From assembly GCA_028714095.1 (NCBI GenBank), contig JAQTMY010000001.1:403804-467803 (forward strand): a stretch of 64,000 nt of DNA. Direction: 5' to 3'. The notes beneath the pieces are model-generated. The model had not been told where the DNA came from, searched no databases, and saw only the letters and a program-made list of their open reading frames with translations. Positions 51,918-60,569 of this stretch are shown piece by piece. Position 1 is the stretch's first letter; the number at the start of each line of letters is the position of its first letter. The position numbers and the translations under genes were made by a program. Source of the stretch: Candidatus Nanoarchaeia archaeon. GTDB lineage: Archaea; Nanobdellota; Nanobdellia; SCGC-AAA011-G17; JACPNG01.

Positions 51918-52774
51918 AAATTTCTTATAGAACTTCCTAAATGATAAAGAATAATATTTTCTTTGCTTCCTTTCTGAATTGAATCATATAAATCGTGATA
52001 AATTGCATTATTCCCTATTCTATGAACCTCTTCAATCTTTGAAATATCTTTTTTCTGATATGCTTCATGCAATAAGCTAAATAATTTTTTTAGTTTTGTT
52101 ATGATTTCAAAATTATTGAATTTTACATTGTTTTTATCTAAAAACCTATTAAGATGATATAATTCTCTCTGACCATGAGTCATCAAGTGAGCAAAACTCC
52201 AGAATAAATTGCAAGAACTGCCAAACAAGTTTCTTTTAACCATAACTCTTCTGCAGAAATTTTCATATTTATATATCCTATAGCTTATTTCCTCATAGCT
52301 TTCTAAGCTAGGCTCTCCTTTTAATCTCTTCTCTGTATAATCGATAAGATTTGAGATATTATAGAAGACCTTTTGGAACAAATTTTCAAACTGATCAGCA
52401 GATGGCTCAGTTATATTCTCAATAACAACTTTATTCTTTTCCTTTTTTGTTATGTCAAAACCTAAAACATAGTCCTGGATTGTCTGGTTTATTGCTTTGT
52501 AAGCCTTTTCATCATCAAATTCAATTTCTACTAGGTCATAACCTGCCCTATAAGCATTAATCACAGCAGCTCTTATTATTGAATCTGAAGAGTCTTTTAG
52601 TTTTATTTTGGTTGATTTTTTTGATGAACTAGTCTCTTTGGAGATAATTATTTTGTCTTCATCTTCTTCAACCTCAACATCATCCCCTTTTTTAAGATTG
52701 AATTTCTTAGTCCATTTGCTTGGCAGAGATATCATTAAGGTAGATTCTCCCTGCTTTACGACCTTTCTTCTCAT
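51860..52774 (-). CDS. PhoU-domain regulator with N-terminal AbrB/SpoVT-like domain
   Basis: The 304-residue protein starts with a swapped-hairpin DNA-binding domain (residues 1-50, VVKQGESTLMISLPSKWTKK, GDDVEVEEDEDKIII) followed by helical PhoU-like repeats (about 75-300). Archaeal proteins of this layout are annotated as phosphate-uptake regulators. No phosphate transporter is nearby. It is convergent with the kinase and overlaps it by 58 bases, an unusually long 3' overlap. Confidence 0.8.
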   Translation of the reverse strand: MRRKVVKQGESTLMISLPSKWTKKFNLKKGDDVEVEEDEDKIIISKETSSSKKSTKIKLKDSSDSIIRAAVINAYRAGYDLVEIEFDDEKAYKAINQTIQDYVLGFDITKKEKNKVVIENITEPSADQFENLFQKVFYNISNLIDYTEKRLKGEPSLESYEEISYRIYKYENFCRRVMVKRNLFGSSCNLFWSFAHLMTHGQRELYHLNRFLDKNNVKFNNFEIITKLKKLFSLLHEAYQKKDISKIEEVHRIGNNAIYHDLYDSIQKGSKENIILYHLGSSIRNFYLASSSLTGLLLESKSSV

Positions 52775-53005
52775 AATACCTTAATCCTTTTGTACTATTT
52801 AAATCTTTCCAAATTGTATAAACATTTATACTAATATATATAGTATAATCAAAAAGTTTAAATTATATTTATTGATGTTGTATCTCACAAGAAGTAACAA
52901 AACCTAACCCAGGTTTATCCAGAAAGTATTTTTCAACTACAAGTAATAATCTCCGTCGATTTTAAATGAATGGAAAACCTGAAAAAACCAAAACAAGGAG
53001 ACCAT

Positions 53006-54007
53006 ATGTTTAAAAAAATGCTTCTTATCTTGCTTTTAGTCTTCACAGTAAATGCTATGGCCGATTGGACATTCAAGATTGAAGACAAGGCCGAAGACGG
53101 GAACCGTCTCAGGACTACGTTCTCAAACGCAGACTGGCTGGTCAGATTTGACCTGAACTCTCCCAGCCACGAAACTCAAAGTGAGTGGATGATTAATCGA
53201 AACTTCAATTTCGATGAAAATTCGACTTTGACGATCTCACTTCAAGGAGATGTTCGGGATTCGAAAGGAAAAACCGGATTTGCGATTGGCGAGATTTTTG
53301 TTTACAAATTCAACAAAGATACTTATTTTAAGCTATTTCAGCTTAACGCATTCAAAGATGGAAATCTCCCTTTCTACAAACTCGGCACCGCCCTATTTTC
53401 AAAAACCCTTGACTTCGAATGGTTAATCATTAAACAGTCCGATGATCGTATCGAACACAGAAATTACATTACCTATCATGATAACCTTATCCATTTCTCC
53501 GTTGGCAAGGCCAAAAAGGATTCAATGGAGATGGTATTCGTGACAAAGGAAACCCTCGGATTATTTGCCTATAGCAATTATGATTGGCAAAAAAAAGAGT
53601 TTGTTCTGAACATGACAAATTCTTTCACAAATCCGGACTTCGATAACATTTACTGTATGTCTATCGGCAGACTTGCCACAACCTTGTTGACGCTTGATAC
53701 CGTTCCAGTTAACTTCCCGATATTCACGAGTTATCTGAATTTTGGAGAATTAACACATAACTTCAACATGAAGATAAATGAAGAAACCTTCGAACTCTTG
53801 AATGAGTTTGGGTTTGCATTTACTAAAAACTTTATGCTTGGAGCTGGTGTTTTCTTCGAGAAAAAGATAGATGAAGATCTGAAAGTAACTCCGGTTATTT
53901 CGTTTGCGTTTAACATACCGCTTACAGACGCTGAAATGATACATTTAGAGGGAACGTGGAAAGACGGGAACTCAAAAGTTTATGCTTACTTCATGATGAG
54001 TCTGTAG
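53006..54007 (+). CDS. Exported beta-rich (possible beta-barrel) protein, cassette C first gene
   Basis: The 333-residue protein has a bacterial-type signal peptide (MFKKMLLILLLVFTVNAMA) and a mature part of alternating hydrophobic/polar strands (LTISLQGDVRDSKGKTGFAI, LTHNFNMKINEETFELLNEF) ending KVYAYFMMSL, like an outer-membrane barrel or beta-sandwich. A barrel would be odd in an archaeon. The frame begins upstream at 52970, but AAGGAG five bases before ATG 53006 fixes the start. G+C and codon choice (many TTC, CTC, GGA) differ clearly from neighbours. A strong hairpin terminator follows. Family unknown. Confidence 0.7.
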   Translation: MFKKMLLILLLVFTVNAMADWTFKIEDKAEDGNRLRTTFSNADWLVRFDLNSPSHETQSEWMINRNFNFDENSTLTISLQGDVRDSKGKTGFAIGEIFVYKFNKDTYFKLFQLNAFKDGNLPFYKLGTALFSKTLDFEWLIIKQSDDRIEHRNYITYHDNLIHFSVGKAKKDSMEMVFVTKETLGLFAYSNYDWQKKEFVLNMTNSFTNPDFDNIYCMSIGRLATTLLTLDTVPVNFPIFTSYLNFGELTHNFNMKINEETFELLNEFGFAFTKNFMLGAGVFFEKKIDEDLKVTPVISFAFNIPLTDAEMIHLEGTWKDGNSKVYAYFMMSL

Positions 54008-54014
54008 TCGTTGT

Positions 54015-54055
54015 GGGCCCACCTCTGTTTTTACAAGTGGGCCCTCCCTTCTTTT
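54015..54055 (+). terminator. GC-rich hairpin terminator after the barrel-like gene
   Basis: GGGCCCAC (54015-54022) pairs with GTGGGCCC (54037-54044), eight G-C-rich pairs, followed by TCCCTTCTTTTCTG. It starts eight bases after the stop codon. Such GC-rich stems are absent after native genes in this window. Confidence 0.7.
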
Positions 54056-54125
54056 CTGATTTTCTTTGAACATCTTTTCATAATGTGTTGAAAGAAACTC
54101 AGTTTACCTTAAGGAGGAGGTATGT

Positions 54126-54578
54126 ATGAAAAACCAAAGGAGTCTTAATGCTTTTCCTGCAGAGTATTGGGACTATATGAGAAGGGTAGTGATTTACATT
54201 AAAGAGGATAAGTTATTGGACCTCGACTGTGCAATAGCAAAGGCAGAAGATATATTCAAAGCAACCAATCCTTTGCAAAATATACTGAGAGTTTCAGACA
54301 TGGTTAAAATAAGAGAAATCTTACAACAAATTGTAAAGCATTCCCATTTGATTTTTCTTATAACTATGTATCTTCTTGCAGATGATTACCAAAAAGGGAT
54401 TCTCGCTAAAAATGTAAAACTAAGCCCTAAATGCGACTGGGAGTTCGAAATTGAACTTATAATAGAAAATCTGAATAAGTGTATCACCGAATCCAAAATG
54501 GATGATACCCTCATTCTACCTTCTAAACTCAAACTCAGAAAAAACCCATTCAAGAAATGGTGGCAGCTCTGGAAATAA
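54126..54578 (+). CDS. Unknown protein, cassette C second gene
   Basis: The 150-residue, mostly helical, basic-tailed protein (ends LRKNPFKKWWQLWK) has no recognised domain. A hydrophobic stretch (HSHLIFLITMYLLADD, about 74-89) may be buried rather than membrane-spanning. The ATG at 54126 follows AAGGAGGAGG with good bacterial spacing. It is flanked by two hairpin terminators, so it is a self-contained unit. Confidence 0.65.
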   Translation: MKNQRSLNAFPAEYWDYMRRVVIYIKEDKLLDLDCAIAKAEDIFKATNPLQNILRVSDMVKIREILQQIVKHSHLIFLITMYLLADDYQKGILAKNVKLSPKCDWEFEIELIIENLNKCITESKMDDTLILPSKLKLRKNPFKKWWQLWK

Positions 54579-54594
54579 CTGCTTACCTCCTGTA

Positions 54595-54626
54595 CGAACC
54601 CTGATATTTATCGGGGTTCGTTTTTT
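54595..54626 (+). terminator. Textbook intrinsic terminator
   Basis: An uninterrupted 11-pair stem (54595-54605 with 54610-54620, one T-G pair, ATTT loop) is followed by six T (54621-54626). It lies 16 bases after the stop of the previous gene and is indistinguishable from a bacterial rho-independent terminator. Confidence 0.85.
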
Positions 54627-54687
54627 ATTAAAGATTAAATGGTCTTATTTTTGATTCTAATTTAACTATAAAAACAAAAGGAGCACT

Positions 54688-55005
54688 ATGGATAAAGGAA
54701 GTTTGATCCTTCTGATAGGAATGATCCTACTCTTCTGTTCTCTTGCCCCTCAGATATACAGGATATTCAAGAGAAAGAGTGCACATGACATCTCAGTTAT
54801 AAGAACATTCATGTCCTTTATTTCTTGTGTTCTTATGGTCTGGGGTAGTATAGAAACAAAGTCCAATTTAATTTATGTTATCCTTAATTCTGGGATGGGG
54901 GTAGGATGGATCCTGATGATTGTTGGAAAACTATTGTATGGTTTTCCAGGTAAAACTAAAAATAAAAGAAAAGGGGATATGTTATGGAAGAGAAAACCGA
55001 AGTAA
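54688..55005 (+). CDS. PQ-loop (SemiSWEET-like) membrane protein
   Basis: The 105-residue protein has three membrane helices, with the PQ-loop signature SLAPQIYRIFKRKSAHDIS (about residues 19-37: P-Q, then R-K-S-A-x-D-I-S). This matches bacterial SemiSWEET-type half transporters, which dimerise to carry sugars or other small solutes. The tail is basic (KTKNKRKGDMLWKRKPK). The start is set by AAAGGAG eight bases upstream. It overlaps the next gene by 22 bases. Substrate unknown. Confidence 0.78.
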   Translation: MDKGSLILLIGMILLFCSLAPQIYRIFKRKSAHDISVIRTFMSFISCVLMVWGSIETKSNLIYVILNSGMGVGWILMIVGKLLYGFPGKTKNKRKGDMLWKRKPK

Positions 55006-55481
55006 AAGAACAGGAAAGAGTTGAACTTATCCTTGATTTGGAGAGCACGGGTAGCCCCCACTCTGATGAGGTCATAAAGCTAGGGACTCATGGAATAAGA
55101 AAAAGCTATTGGTTCTTGGCAGATATTATTTATACCTCCTTCATTGGTCCTCGGCTAAGGTTAGAGCGTATGGATGATAAAAAATTTACCAAATACGCAG
55201 AAACCACCATTCGAAAAATCAAATCCAGCTTCTCTTTTATGATTATTACTACACAAAAAACTCCAGATAGTTACCTAGAAATCCTTATGTTATTATTTGG
55301 AGAACATAAAGAATGCGGTTCCATCGAAGATCGACCAATCAAAGGGATAATTCACCTCGGACTACGTAACGGTTTAAAATCTTTCTACTGTGAAGGTGAT
55401 TCCTCAAAACTCAGCAAAGCGCTTGAAGCAATATATTATCATAAAGAAGAACCTGAGGAACCCGAAGAGCAAAAAGGTTAA
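54984..55481 (+). CDS. Unknown protein, cassette C fourth gene
   Basis: The 165-residue soluble protein, acidic at both ends (MEEKTEVKEQERVELIL and EEPEEPEEQKG), has a beta-alpha core: VELILDLESTGSPHSDEVIK, SFSFMIITTQKTPDSYLEIL, KGIIHLGLRNGLKSFYCEG. I cannot place the family. The beta-strand/Asp/Glu start (ILDLES) superficially recalls nuclease folds, but no further motif supports that. The start, with AAAGGGGAT as SD, lies inside the PQ-loop gene, so the two are coupled. An intrinsic terminator follows. Confidence 0.65.
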   Translation: MEEKTEVKEQERVELILDLESTGSPHSDEVIKLGTHGIRKSYWFLADIIYTSFIGPRLRLERMDDKKFTKYAETTIRKIKSSFSFMIITTQKTPDSYLEILMLLFGEHKECGSIEDRPIKGIIHLGLRNGLKSFYCEGDSSKLSKALEAIYYHKEEPEEPEEQKG

Positions 55482-55514
55482 ATAATCTCTAAAAAAATTC
55501 TCTCCAAAAAATTC

Positions 55515-55540
55515 GCAAGTCTTTATGACTTGCATTTTTT
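55515..55540 (+). terminator. Intrinsic terminator ending cassette C
   Basis: GCAAGTC (55515-55521) pairs with GACTTGC (55527-55533), five-base loop, followed by A and six T. It lies 34 bases past the last cassette gene and marks the border with the native EF-1A gene. Confidence 0.8.
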
Positions 55541-55613
55541 ATTAATAATGTATATATAAGTATTATAAACTAAATCTAAAATAAAAACAAACCTAAAAAA
55601 TTAAAATAAAAAG

Positions 55614-55633
55614 AAGAAGTAAATTTACTTCTT
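55614..55633 (-). terminator. Palindrome enclosing the EF-1A stop codon
   Basis: A perfect 20-base palindrome (arms AAGAAGTAAA/TTTACTTCTT) contains the EF-1A TAA at 55625-55627; the minus strand continues CTTTTTATTTT. Native-type terminator with the stop codon in the stem. Confidence 0.6.
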
Positions 55634-56926
55634 TGTTGCGTCTAAAGACTTCTTAACTAAATCCAAACAGATTCCAGCAGCAACTGTCTGTCCAGCATCT
55701 CTTATAGCAAATCTTGCCATGTGTGGAATATCTTTCTGTCTTTCAATAACCAAAGGTTTATTTGGTCTTAATTTAACAACAGCTGCGTCTCCAGTCTTGA
55801 TAAAGTCTGGATTTTCCTGTAATACTTCACCTGTTGCTGGGTTTAGTTTCTTCTGTATTTCAATAAACTGACAAGCTACTTGTGCTGTATGTATGTGGAA
55901 TACAGGGGTATATCCCTTTGTCAAAACAGTTGGGTGGTTTAATACTACAATCTGTGCAGTAAATTCACTTACAACCGTTGGTGGATTAGTTACATGTCCA
56001 AGAACATCTCCTCTTGCAATATCCTTTTTACCAATACCTCTAACGCTAAATCCTACATTGTCACCAGGTATTGCTTCTTGGATTTGTTCATGGTGCATTT
56101 CTATGCTTTTAACTTCTCCCTGAACTCCGTTCCCTTCCCTAGCAGGTACAAATATAACCTTGTCACCAACTTTCATAATTCCTGTTTCAACTTTACCAAC
56201 CGGAACTACTCCAATTCCTGTTATGTTAAATACATCCTGGATTGGAAGTCTCAATGGTAAGTTTGTTGGTTTTTCAGGTTCTTTGAATAGATCTAACTGC
56301 TCCAATAAGGTTGGTCCTTTATACCAAGACATATGCTCTGATTTCTTAACTACATTGTCTCCCTTTAATGAACTAACCGGTATAACTGGTACTTGATCTG
56401 GCTTGAAACCAGCGGTCTTTAACAAATTTAATACCTCAGTTTTAACCTTATTGAAACTATCTTCTTTGTAGTCAATGGTATCCATCTTGTTTATTACAAC
56501 ACCCATTTGTCCTACACCTAAGGTCTTACATAGCCATGCATGCTCTTTAGTCTGTGCCATAATTCCTTCTTTGGCAGCTACAACTAAGAAAGCTACATCA
56601 GCTTGTGAAGCTCCAGTAATCATATTTTTAATAAAATCTTTGTGTCCAGGAGCATCAATTATTGTGTATTCAAACTTGTTTGTCATGAACTTTTTATGGG
56701 ATAAATCAATTGTAACTCCTCTTTCTCTTTCTTCTTTTAGATTATCCATAACGAATGCAAATTCAAATCCTGATTTGCCTAATTCTGCAGCTTTTTCCTT
56801 TAATTTTCTCATTTCCTGTTCGTCAATGATTCCTGCATCAAAAAGTAATCTACCTACTGTGGTGGATTTACCATGGTCAACATGACCTACAAATACGATA
56901 TTTACGTGTGGTTTTTGTTTTGCCAT
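55625..56926 (-). CDS. tuf: Elongation factor 1-alpha
   Basis: The 433-residue translational GTPase delivers aminoacyl-tRNA to the ribosome. G1 is GHVDHGKST (residues 13-21), G3 DAPGHKDF (about 92-99), G4 NKMD (about 147-150), followed by the two beta-barrel domains ([37 protein letters not shown]). It has a strong SD (AAGGAGG) and its own TATA box (CTTTATATAT, near 56985-56994) between it and EF-2. uS10, its usual follower, is displaced to 49.6 kb. Confidence 0.98.
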   Translation of the reverse strand: MAKQKPHVNIVFVGHVDHGKSTTVGRLLFDAGIIDEQEMRKLKEKAAELGKSGFEFAFVMDNLKEERERGVTIDLSHKKFMTNKFEYTIIDAPGHKDFIKNMITGASQADVAFLVVAAKEGIMAQTKEHAWLCKTLGVGQMGVVINKMDTIDYKEDSFNKVKTEVLNLLKTAGFKPDQVPVIPVSSLKGDNVVKKSEHMSWYKGPTLLEQLDLFKEPEKPTNLPLRLPIQDVFNITGIGVVPVGKVETGIMKVGDKVIFVPAREGNGVQGEVKSIEMHHEQIQEAIPGDNVGFSVRGIGKKDIARGDVLGHVTNPPTVVSEFTAQIVVLNHPTVLTKGYTPVFHIHTAQVACQFIEIQKKLNPATGEVLQENPDFIKTGDAAVVKLRPNKPLVIERQKDIPHMARFAIRDAGQTVAAGICLDLVKKSLDATKK

Positions 56927-57025
56927 ATTCTAAAGTCCTCCTTGGATCTTAATGAATGTTATCGGCTTGAATGAAAAGTCTCTCATATATAAAGGTTTCT
57001 TTTTAAAATGCAAATACTAAAATGG

Positions 57026-59203
57026 TTACTGAGCCTCTGTAAGGCCCTTTCTTGTCCTAATCTGCCTGATTACTTTATCTTGTAAAACTTCTGGTAATTT
57101 TTCAAAGACTTGGTCAACTACAAAATAGACTCCTCTTCCACCGGTTGCAGATCTTAAATCTGAACTTAGTCCAAACATTTCAGCTACAGGCAGTTTACAC
57201 TTAGCAGTCATTGTGACTCCTTCCTGTTTCATGTCTATTAACTGTCCTCTCTTGTTTTGTATTAATTTGGAAATTTCTCCCATATAATCTGATGGTGCAT
57301 CAATTTGTAATACCTGTAATGGTTCAAATATGGCTGGTTTTGCTGTTTGGATTGCCTCTCTTATACCATCTCTTACAGCAGGCAACATCTGGGCTGGACC
57401 TCTATGAATTGCATCTTCGTGTAATTTTAGGTCCATTATTCTTATCATCATCTTCATTCCAGGTTCTCTTGCTAATACACACATATCCATTACCTGTTCA
57501 AATCCATCAATTAATAATTCTATTACTTCATTAATATGAACTATTCCTCTTGTATTATCAACTAACATATTTCCGTGGTAAATATCTCTTATTGCTTTAG
57601 CTTCCTTCATAGGAATTCCTAATTCCTCTAATTTCTTGAAAGTTTCCATATCACTTTTTTTAATTCTTCCTTCAGAAATTTCTCCTGCCTTTATTGCCTG
57701 ATATAAATTATCTGCTAAAGGTTCAACAATAAAATAAAGTTTGTTGTGTTTATTTGGGGATTTACCCTCTGCTTCCTGTGATTTAATCTGTACTGTTTCT
57801 CTGTAAACAACAATAGGCGGGGAAGTCTTAACTTGTAACCCTTTTTCGGTTTTAATTCTGTTTTCTATAACTTCTAAATGCAATTCTCCCATTCCTGAGA
57901 TTAAATTTTCTCCAGTCTCTTCATTGATTTCAATTTTAACAGTTGGATCTTCTTTATTAACTTGTTTTAAAACATCTACAAGTTTTGCTAAATCTCCTGA
58001 ACTTACAGGTTCGATTGATTTCGTAATTACAGGGTCGAAAATATGTTTGATTGCTTCAAATGGTTCCATTGGTTTGCTGGAGATTGTTTCTCCTGAGAAT
58101 GTATTTTTTAGTCCAACCAATCCAATAATATTTCCAGCAGGACTATCCTCAACTTGAATTCTTTGAGCTCCTTTGTATACATTAACTTGCTGTACTCTTA
58201 TTTCTCTTTTAGCACCATTCATATATAATATATCTCCCTGTTTTACAGTTCCAGAAAATAATCTTCCACAAGCAACCTCTCCTGCATGCTTATCGATTAC
58301 AATTTTAGTTACAACAAAAGCAATGATCCCATTAGGATCACAAGTGATTAAGGACTTTCCTTCTTCGCTTTCTGGATCTCCATGCCAGATTTTTGGGATT
58401 CTGTATTTTTGAGCTTCAACAGGGTTAGGATGATGTACTACTACCATCCCTAAAACAATTTCATGCAGTGGAGCCTTCTTTGATAATTCCTTGTATTTTT
58501 CCTCTCCAGCCTCGTAAGCAGAAATAATATCTTTGAAACTTATATTTTTTTCTTTCATGTATGGGAAACTTAAAGCCCATTTGTGGAAAGCAGAGCCAAA
58601 AGATACAGCTCCTGCCTGAACATTAACCATCCATTTTTCCTTGAATTCTTCAGGAGCAATGCTGTGGATAAATTTGTTAACATCAGTTATTATCTTGATA
58701 AACCTCTCAGACATCTGTTCTGGAGTTAACTTAACTTCTTTGATTAATCTGTCAACTTTATTTATAAATAAAACAGGTTTGACTCTTTCTCTTAACGCCT
58801 GTTTTAATACAGTTTCTGTCTGGGGCATCATACCTTCAACAGCATCAACCAAAACAATAGCACCGTCAACCGCTCTCATAGCTCTTGTAACATCCCCTCC
58901 AAAGTCGACGTGTCCAGGAGTATCAATCAAGTTGATTAGGAATTCTTCATTCTTGTTAGTATGAACCATTGAAACTGAAGCAGCGTCGATTGTAATTCCT
59001 CTTTCCTGTTCATCAGCATGGAAATCCAAAGCCAGCTGTCTTCCTGCTAATTCTTCAGACATCATTCCGGCTCCAGCCAATAAATTATCTGAGAAAGTTG
59101 TCTTTCCATGATCTATGTGAGCACAAATAGCAATATTTCTGATATGTTTAGGATCTCTAGATAACCTTCTTACCTTTTCAATCATTGGTTCTGTAACAGC
59201 CAT
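57026..59203 (-). CDS. fusA: Elongation factor 2
   Basis: The 725-residue translocase GTPase. G1 is AHIDHGKTT (about residues 28-36), G3 DTPGHVDFGG (about 93-102), G4 NKVDR. The domain IV loop LHEDAIHRGPAQ (about 595-606) carries the histidine that archaea convert to diphthamide. SD GAGGTAG and TATA ATTTATAAAAC (about 59247-59257) mark a strong promoter. It is followed on the same strand by EF-1A after 99 bases. Confidence 0.98.
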   Translation of the reverse strand: MAVTEPMIEKVRRLSRDPKHIRNIAICAHIDHGKTTFSDNLLAGAGMMSEELAGRQLALDFHADEQERGITIDAASVSMVHTNKNEEFLINLIDTPGHVDFGGDVTRAMRAVDGAIVLVDAVEGMMPQTETVLKQALRERVKPVLFINKVDRLIKEVKLTPEQMSERFIKIITDVNKFIHSIAPEEFKEKWMVNVQAGAVSFGSAFHKWALSFPYMKEKNISFKDIISAYEAGEEKYKELSKKAPLHEIVLGMVVVHHPNPVEAQKYRIPKIWHGDPESEEGKSLITCDPNGIIAFVVTKIVIDKHAGEVACGRLFSGTVKQGDILYMNGAKREIRVQQVNVYKGAQRIQVEDSPAGNIIGLVGLKNTFSGETISSKPMEPFEAIKHIFDPVITKSIEPVSSGDLAKLVDVLKQVNKEDPTVKIEINEETGENLISGMGELHLEVIENRIKTEKGLQVKTSPPIVVYRETVQIKSQEAEGKSPNKHNKLYFIVEPLADNLYQAIKAGEISEGRIKKSDMETFKKLEELGIPMKEAKAIRDIYHGNMLVDNTRGIVHINEVIELLIDGFEQVMDMCVLAREPGMKMMIRIMDLKLHEDAIHRGPAQMLPAVRDGIREAIQTAKPAIFEPLQVLQIDAPSDYMGEISKLIQNKRGQLIDMKQEGVTMTAKCKLPVAEMFGLSSDLRSATGGRGVYFVVDQVFEKLPEVLQDKVIRQIRTRKGLTEAQ

Positions 59204-59362
59204 AATATATCTACCTCATATGTATAATATCTGGTTTGACTTTTAATGGTTTTATAAATGTTTTGGTTTTAAATATACAGTTCATAAAGTATTTTTATGT
59301 CAGAAAAAAGTCATAAACTATCCACGAAGATTTTATTCATTCAAATCTTTTTTTGGGCAACA

Positions 59363-59890
59363 TTATTTTTTGTATGCTCCCTCTGCTGCTGATTTGACTC
59401 CAAAAAGTTTTCTACAACCGTCCATATACCAGCCCAATGTTGGACCAATAAATGGAGAAATTGTTGCCAAATATGTTGCTCCATTCTGGACTTTTTCCAT
59501 ATCCACCTTTCCTTCAGAAAATAAACTTCCGATAGTAATTGCTGCAGCATAAATAGGAACTTGAAAAGTATTAAATGCAAGTAAATCAACCAAGGTTTTT
59601 CTTAATCTTCCGCTTTCTTCACTAGTCTTTGCAATTTTGAAAGCTTTTTCTCTCCACCAACCATATGGCCCCCCAGTAACAGAGTTCATTGCAGTTGCTG
59701 ATGCTCTTGAAGCAATAATTCCTGCCAAATTTAATCCTGTCCAATAATCTAGTACGCTCCCAACAACTAATGAATAAGTTATATTTCCAGCAGTATCCAC
59801 TGCTGCAATTTTACGAGTAGAGGTTGCTGAACTATTCTTTAATTTTAATTCAAGATCCTCTTTTTGTGTTAATTTATTCTTAATTTCCAT
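59363..59890 (-). CDS. AlaE-like (L-alanine exporter family) membrane protein
   Basis: The protein has 175 residues from ATG 59890; a longer frame begins at 59941, but the TATA box (TTTATAAAAT, about 59912-59921) puts transcription start at 59890. It aligns by eye with E. coli AlaE: AAVDTAGNITYSLVVGSVLDYW (helix 1), the GGPYGWWREK loop (AlaE WPYGMYRD), LVDLLAFNTFQVPIYAA (AlaE LADILAYVTFQSPVYVA) and GWYMDGCRKLFGV (AlaE GYFLDYCRRLFKV). Four membrane helices. Export of alanine or another small amino acid is inferred. Confidence 0.78.
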   Translation of the reverse strand: MEIKNKLTQKEDLELKLKNSSATSTRKIAAVDTAGNITYSLVVGSVLDYWTGLNLAGIIASRASATAMNSVTGGPYGWWREKAFKIAKTSEESGRLRKTLVDLLAFNTFQVPIYAAAITIGSLFSEGKVDMEKVQNGATYLATISPFIGPTLGWYMDGCRKLFGVKSAAEGAYKK

Positions 59891-59975
59891 CCCCAGAGAA
59901 TATAATTCTATTTTATAAACCTTACTATAGAGTGATAACAAAACAGAAAGATTTATAAATAATTGACACTATTCC

Positions 59976-60440
59976 ATGGTAATGAAAAAGCCGTTATTTC
60001 CTCTGGTATTGGTATTTATTTTTGTGGCCTTGTCAATTGGAATTTATTCCATGAGCGAGCCACTCGCCAATACCAAGGAACTTTATTCTCCGGCAGACAG
60101 AATTAAAATAAATGATATAGAACTTTCTAATGATAAAATAACAATTAATCTTGATAATGCGGTCCTAGCTGAATTCGAGGATACAAATTCAATGGATCCT
60201 GTCCTGGACGATGGAACAACTGCAATAGAAATAATTCCTGAAAAAGAATCAGAATTAATTATTGGAGATATAATTGTCTATGAATCAGATTATGGAGATA
60301 TTATCCATAGAATTGATGAAATTTCTTCAGATGATCAAGGAACTTACTTTGTTATGAAAGGAGATAATAATTATGATTCAGATCCATACAGAGTAAGGTT
60401 TAATCAGATAAAATATGTTTTAGTCGGAGTGTTATATTAG
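59976..60440 (+). CDS. Signal peptidase I-like (S26) membrane protein
   Basis: The 154-residue protein has one N-terminal membrane helix (about residues 6-25) and an outside domain with S26 landmarks: catalytic-Ser box TNSMDPVLDDGTTAI (about 70-84), GDIIVYESDYGDIIHRI with the His of the archaeal/ER-type Ser-His pair (about 97-113), and VMKGDNNYDSDP (about 128-139). It is unusually short and could be a specialised peptidase rather than the main signal peptidase. Start ATG 59976 or 59982; TATA ATTTATAAATA gives a leaderless mRNA. A zinc-ribbon microprotein gene follows after nine bases. Confidence 0.75.
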   Translation: MVMKKPLFPLVLVFIFVALSIGIYSMSEPLANTKELYSPADRIKINDIELSNDKITINLDNAVLAEFEDTNSMDPVLDDGTTAIEIIPEKESELIIGDIIVYESDYGDIIHRIDEISSDDQGTYFVMKGDNNYDSDPYRVRFNQIKYVLVGVLY

Positions 60441-60449
60441 GAGGTCAAA

Positions 60450-60569
60450 ATGGTTGTAGTAGAAGCAAGATGCCCAAAATGTGGAACATTATACACCTCA
60501 GAAGGATTCCCTCATGAGTTAATTTGCATATGTCATGCTAAAATAAAGACAGAAGTTAAAGCAAAGTAA
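60450..60569 (+). CDS. 39-residue single-zinc microprotein
   Basis: A short frame, MVVVEARCPKCGTLYTSEG, then FPHELICICHAKIKTEVKAK. CPKC and CIC(H) can hold one zinc. The SD AGGAGGTC overlaps the stop codon of the signal-peptidase-like gene and sits five bases before the ATG, so it is a real, cotranslated gene. Its last 14 bases overlap the convergent presenilin-like gene. Function unknown. Confidence 0.75.
   Translation: MVVVEARCPKCGTLYTSEGFPHELICICHAKIKTEVKAK

Noticed and set aside
52970..55545. Cassette C as an insertion sequence or integron
   Set aside because: I see no transposase or integrase, no terminal inverted repeats and no attC-like sites; the mode of entry is unknown.
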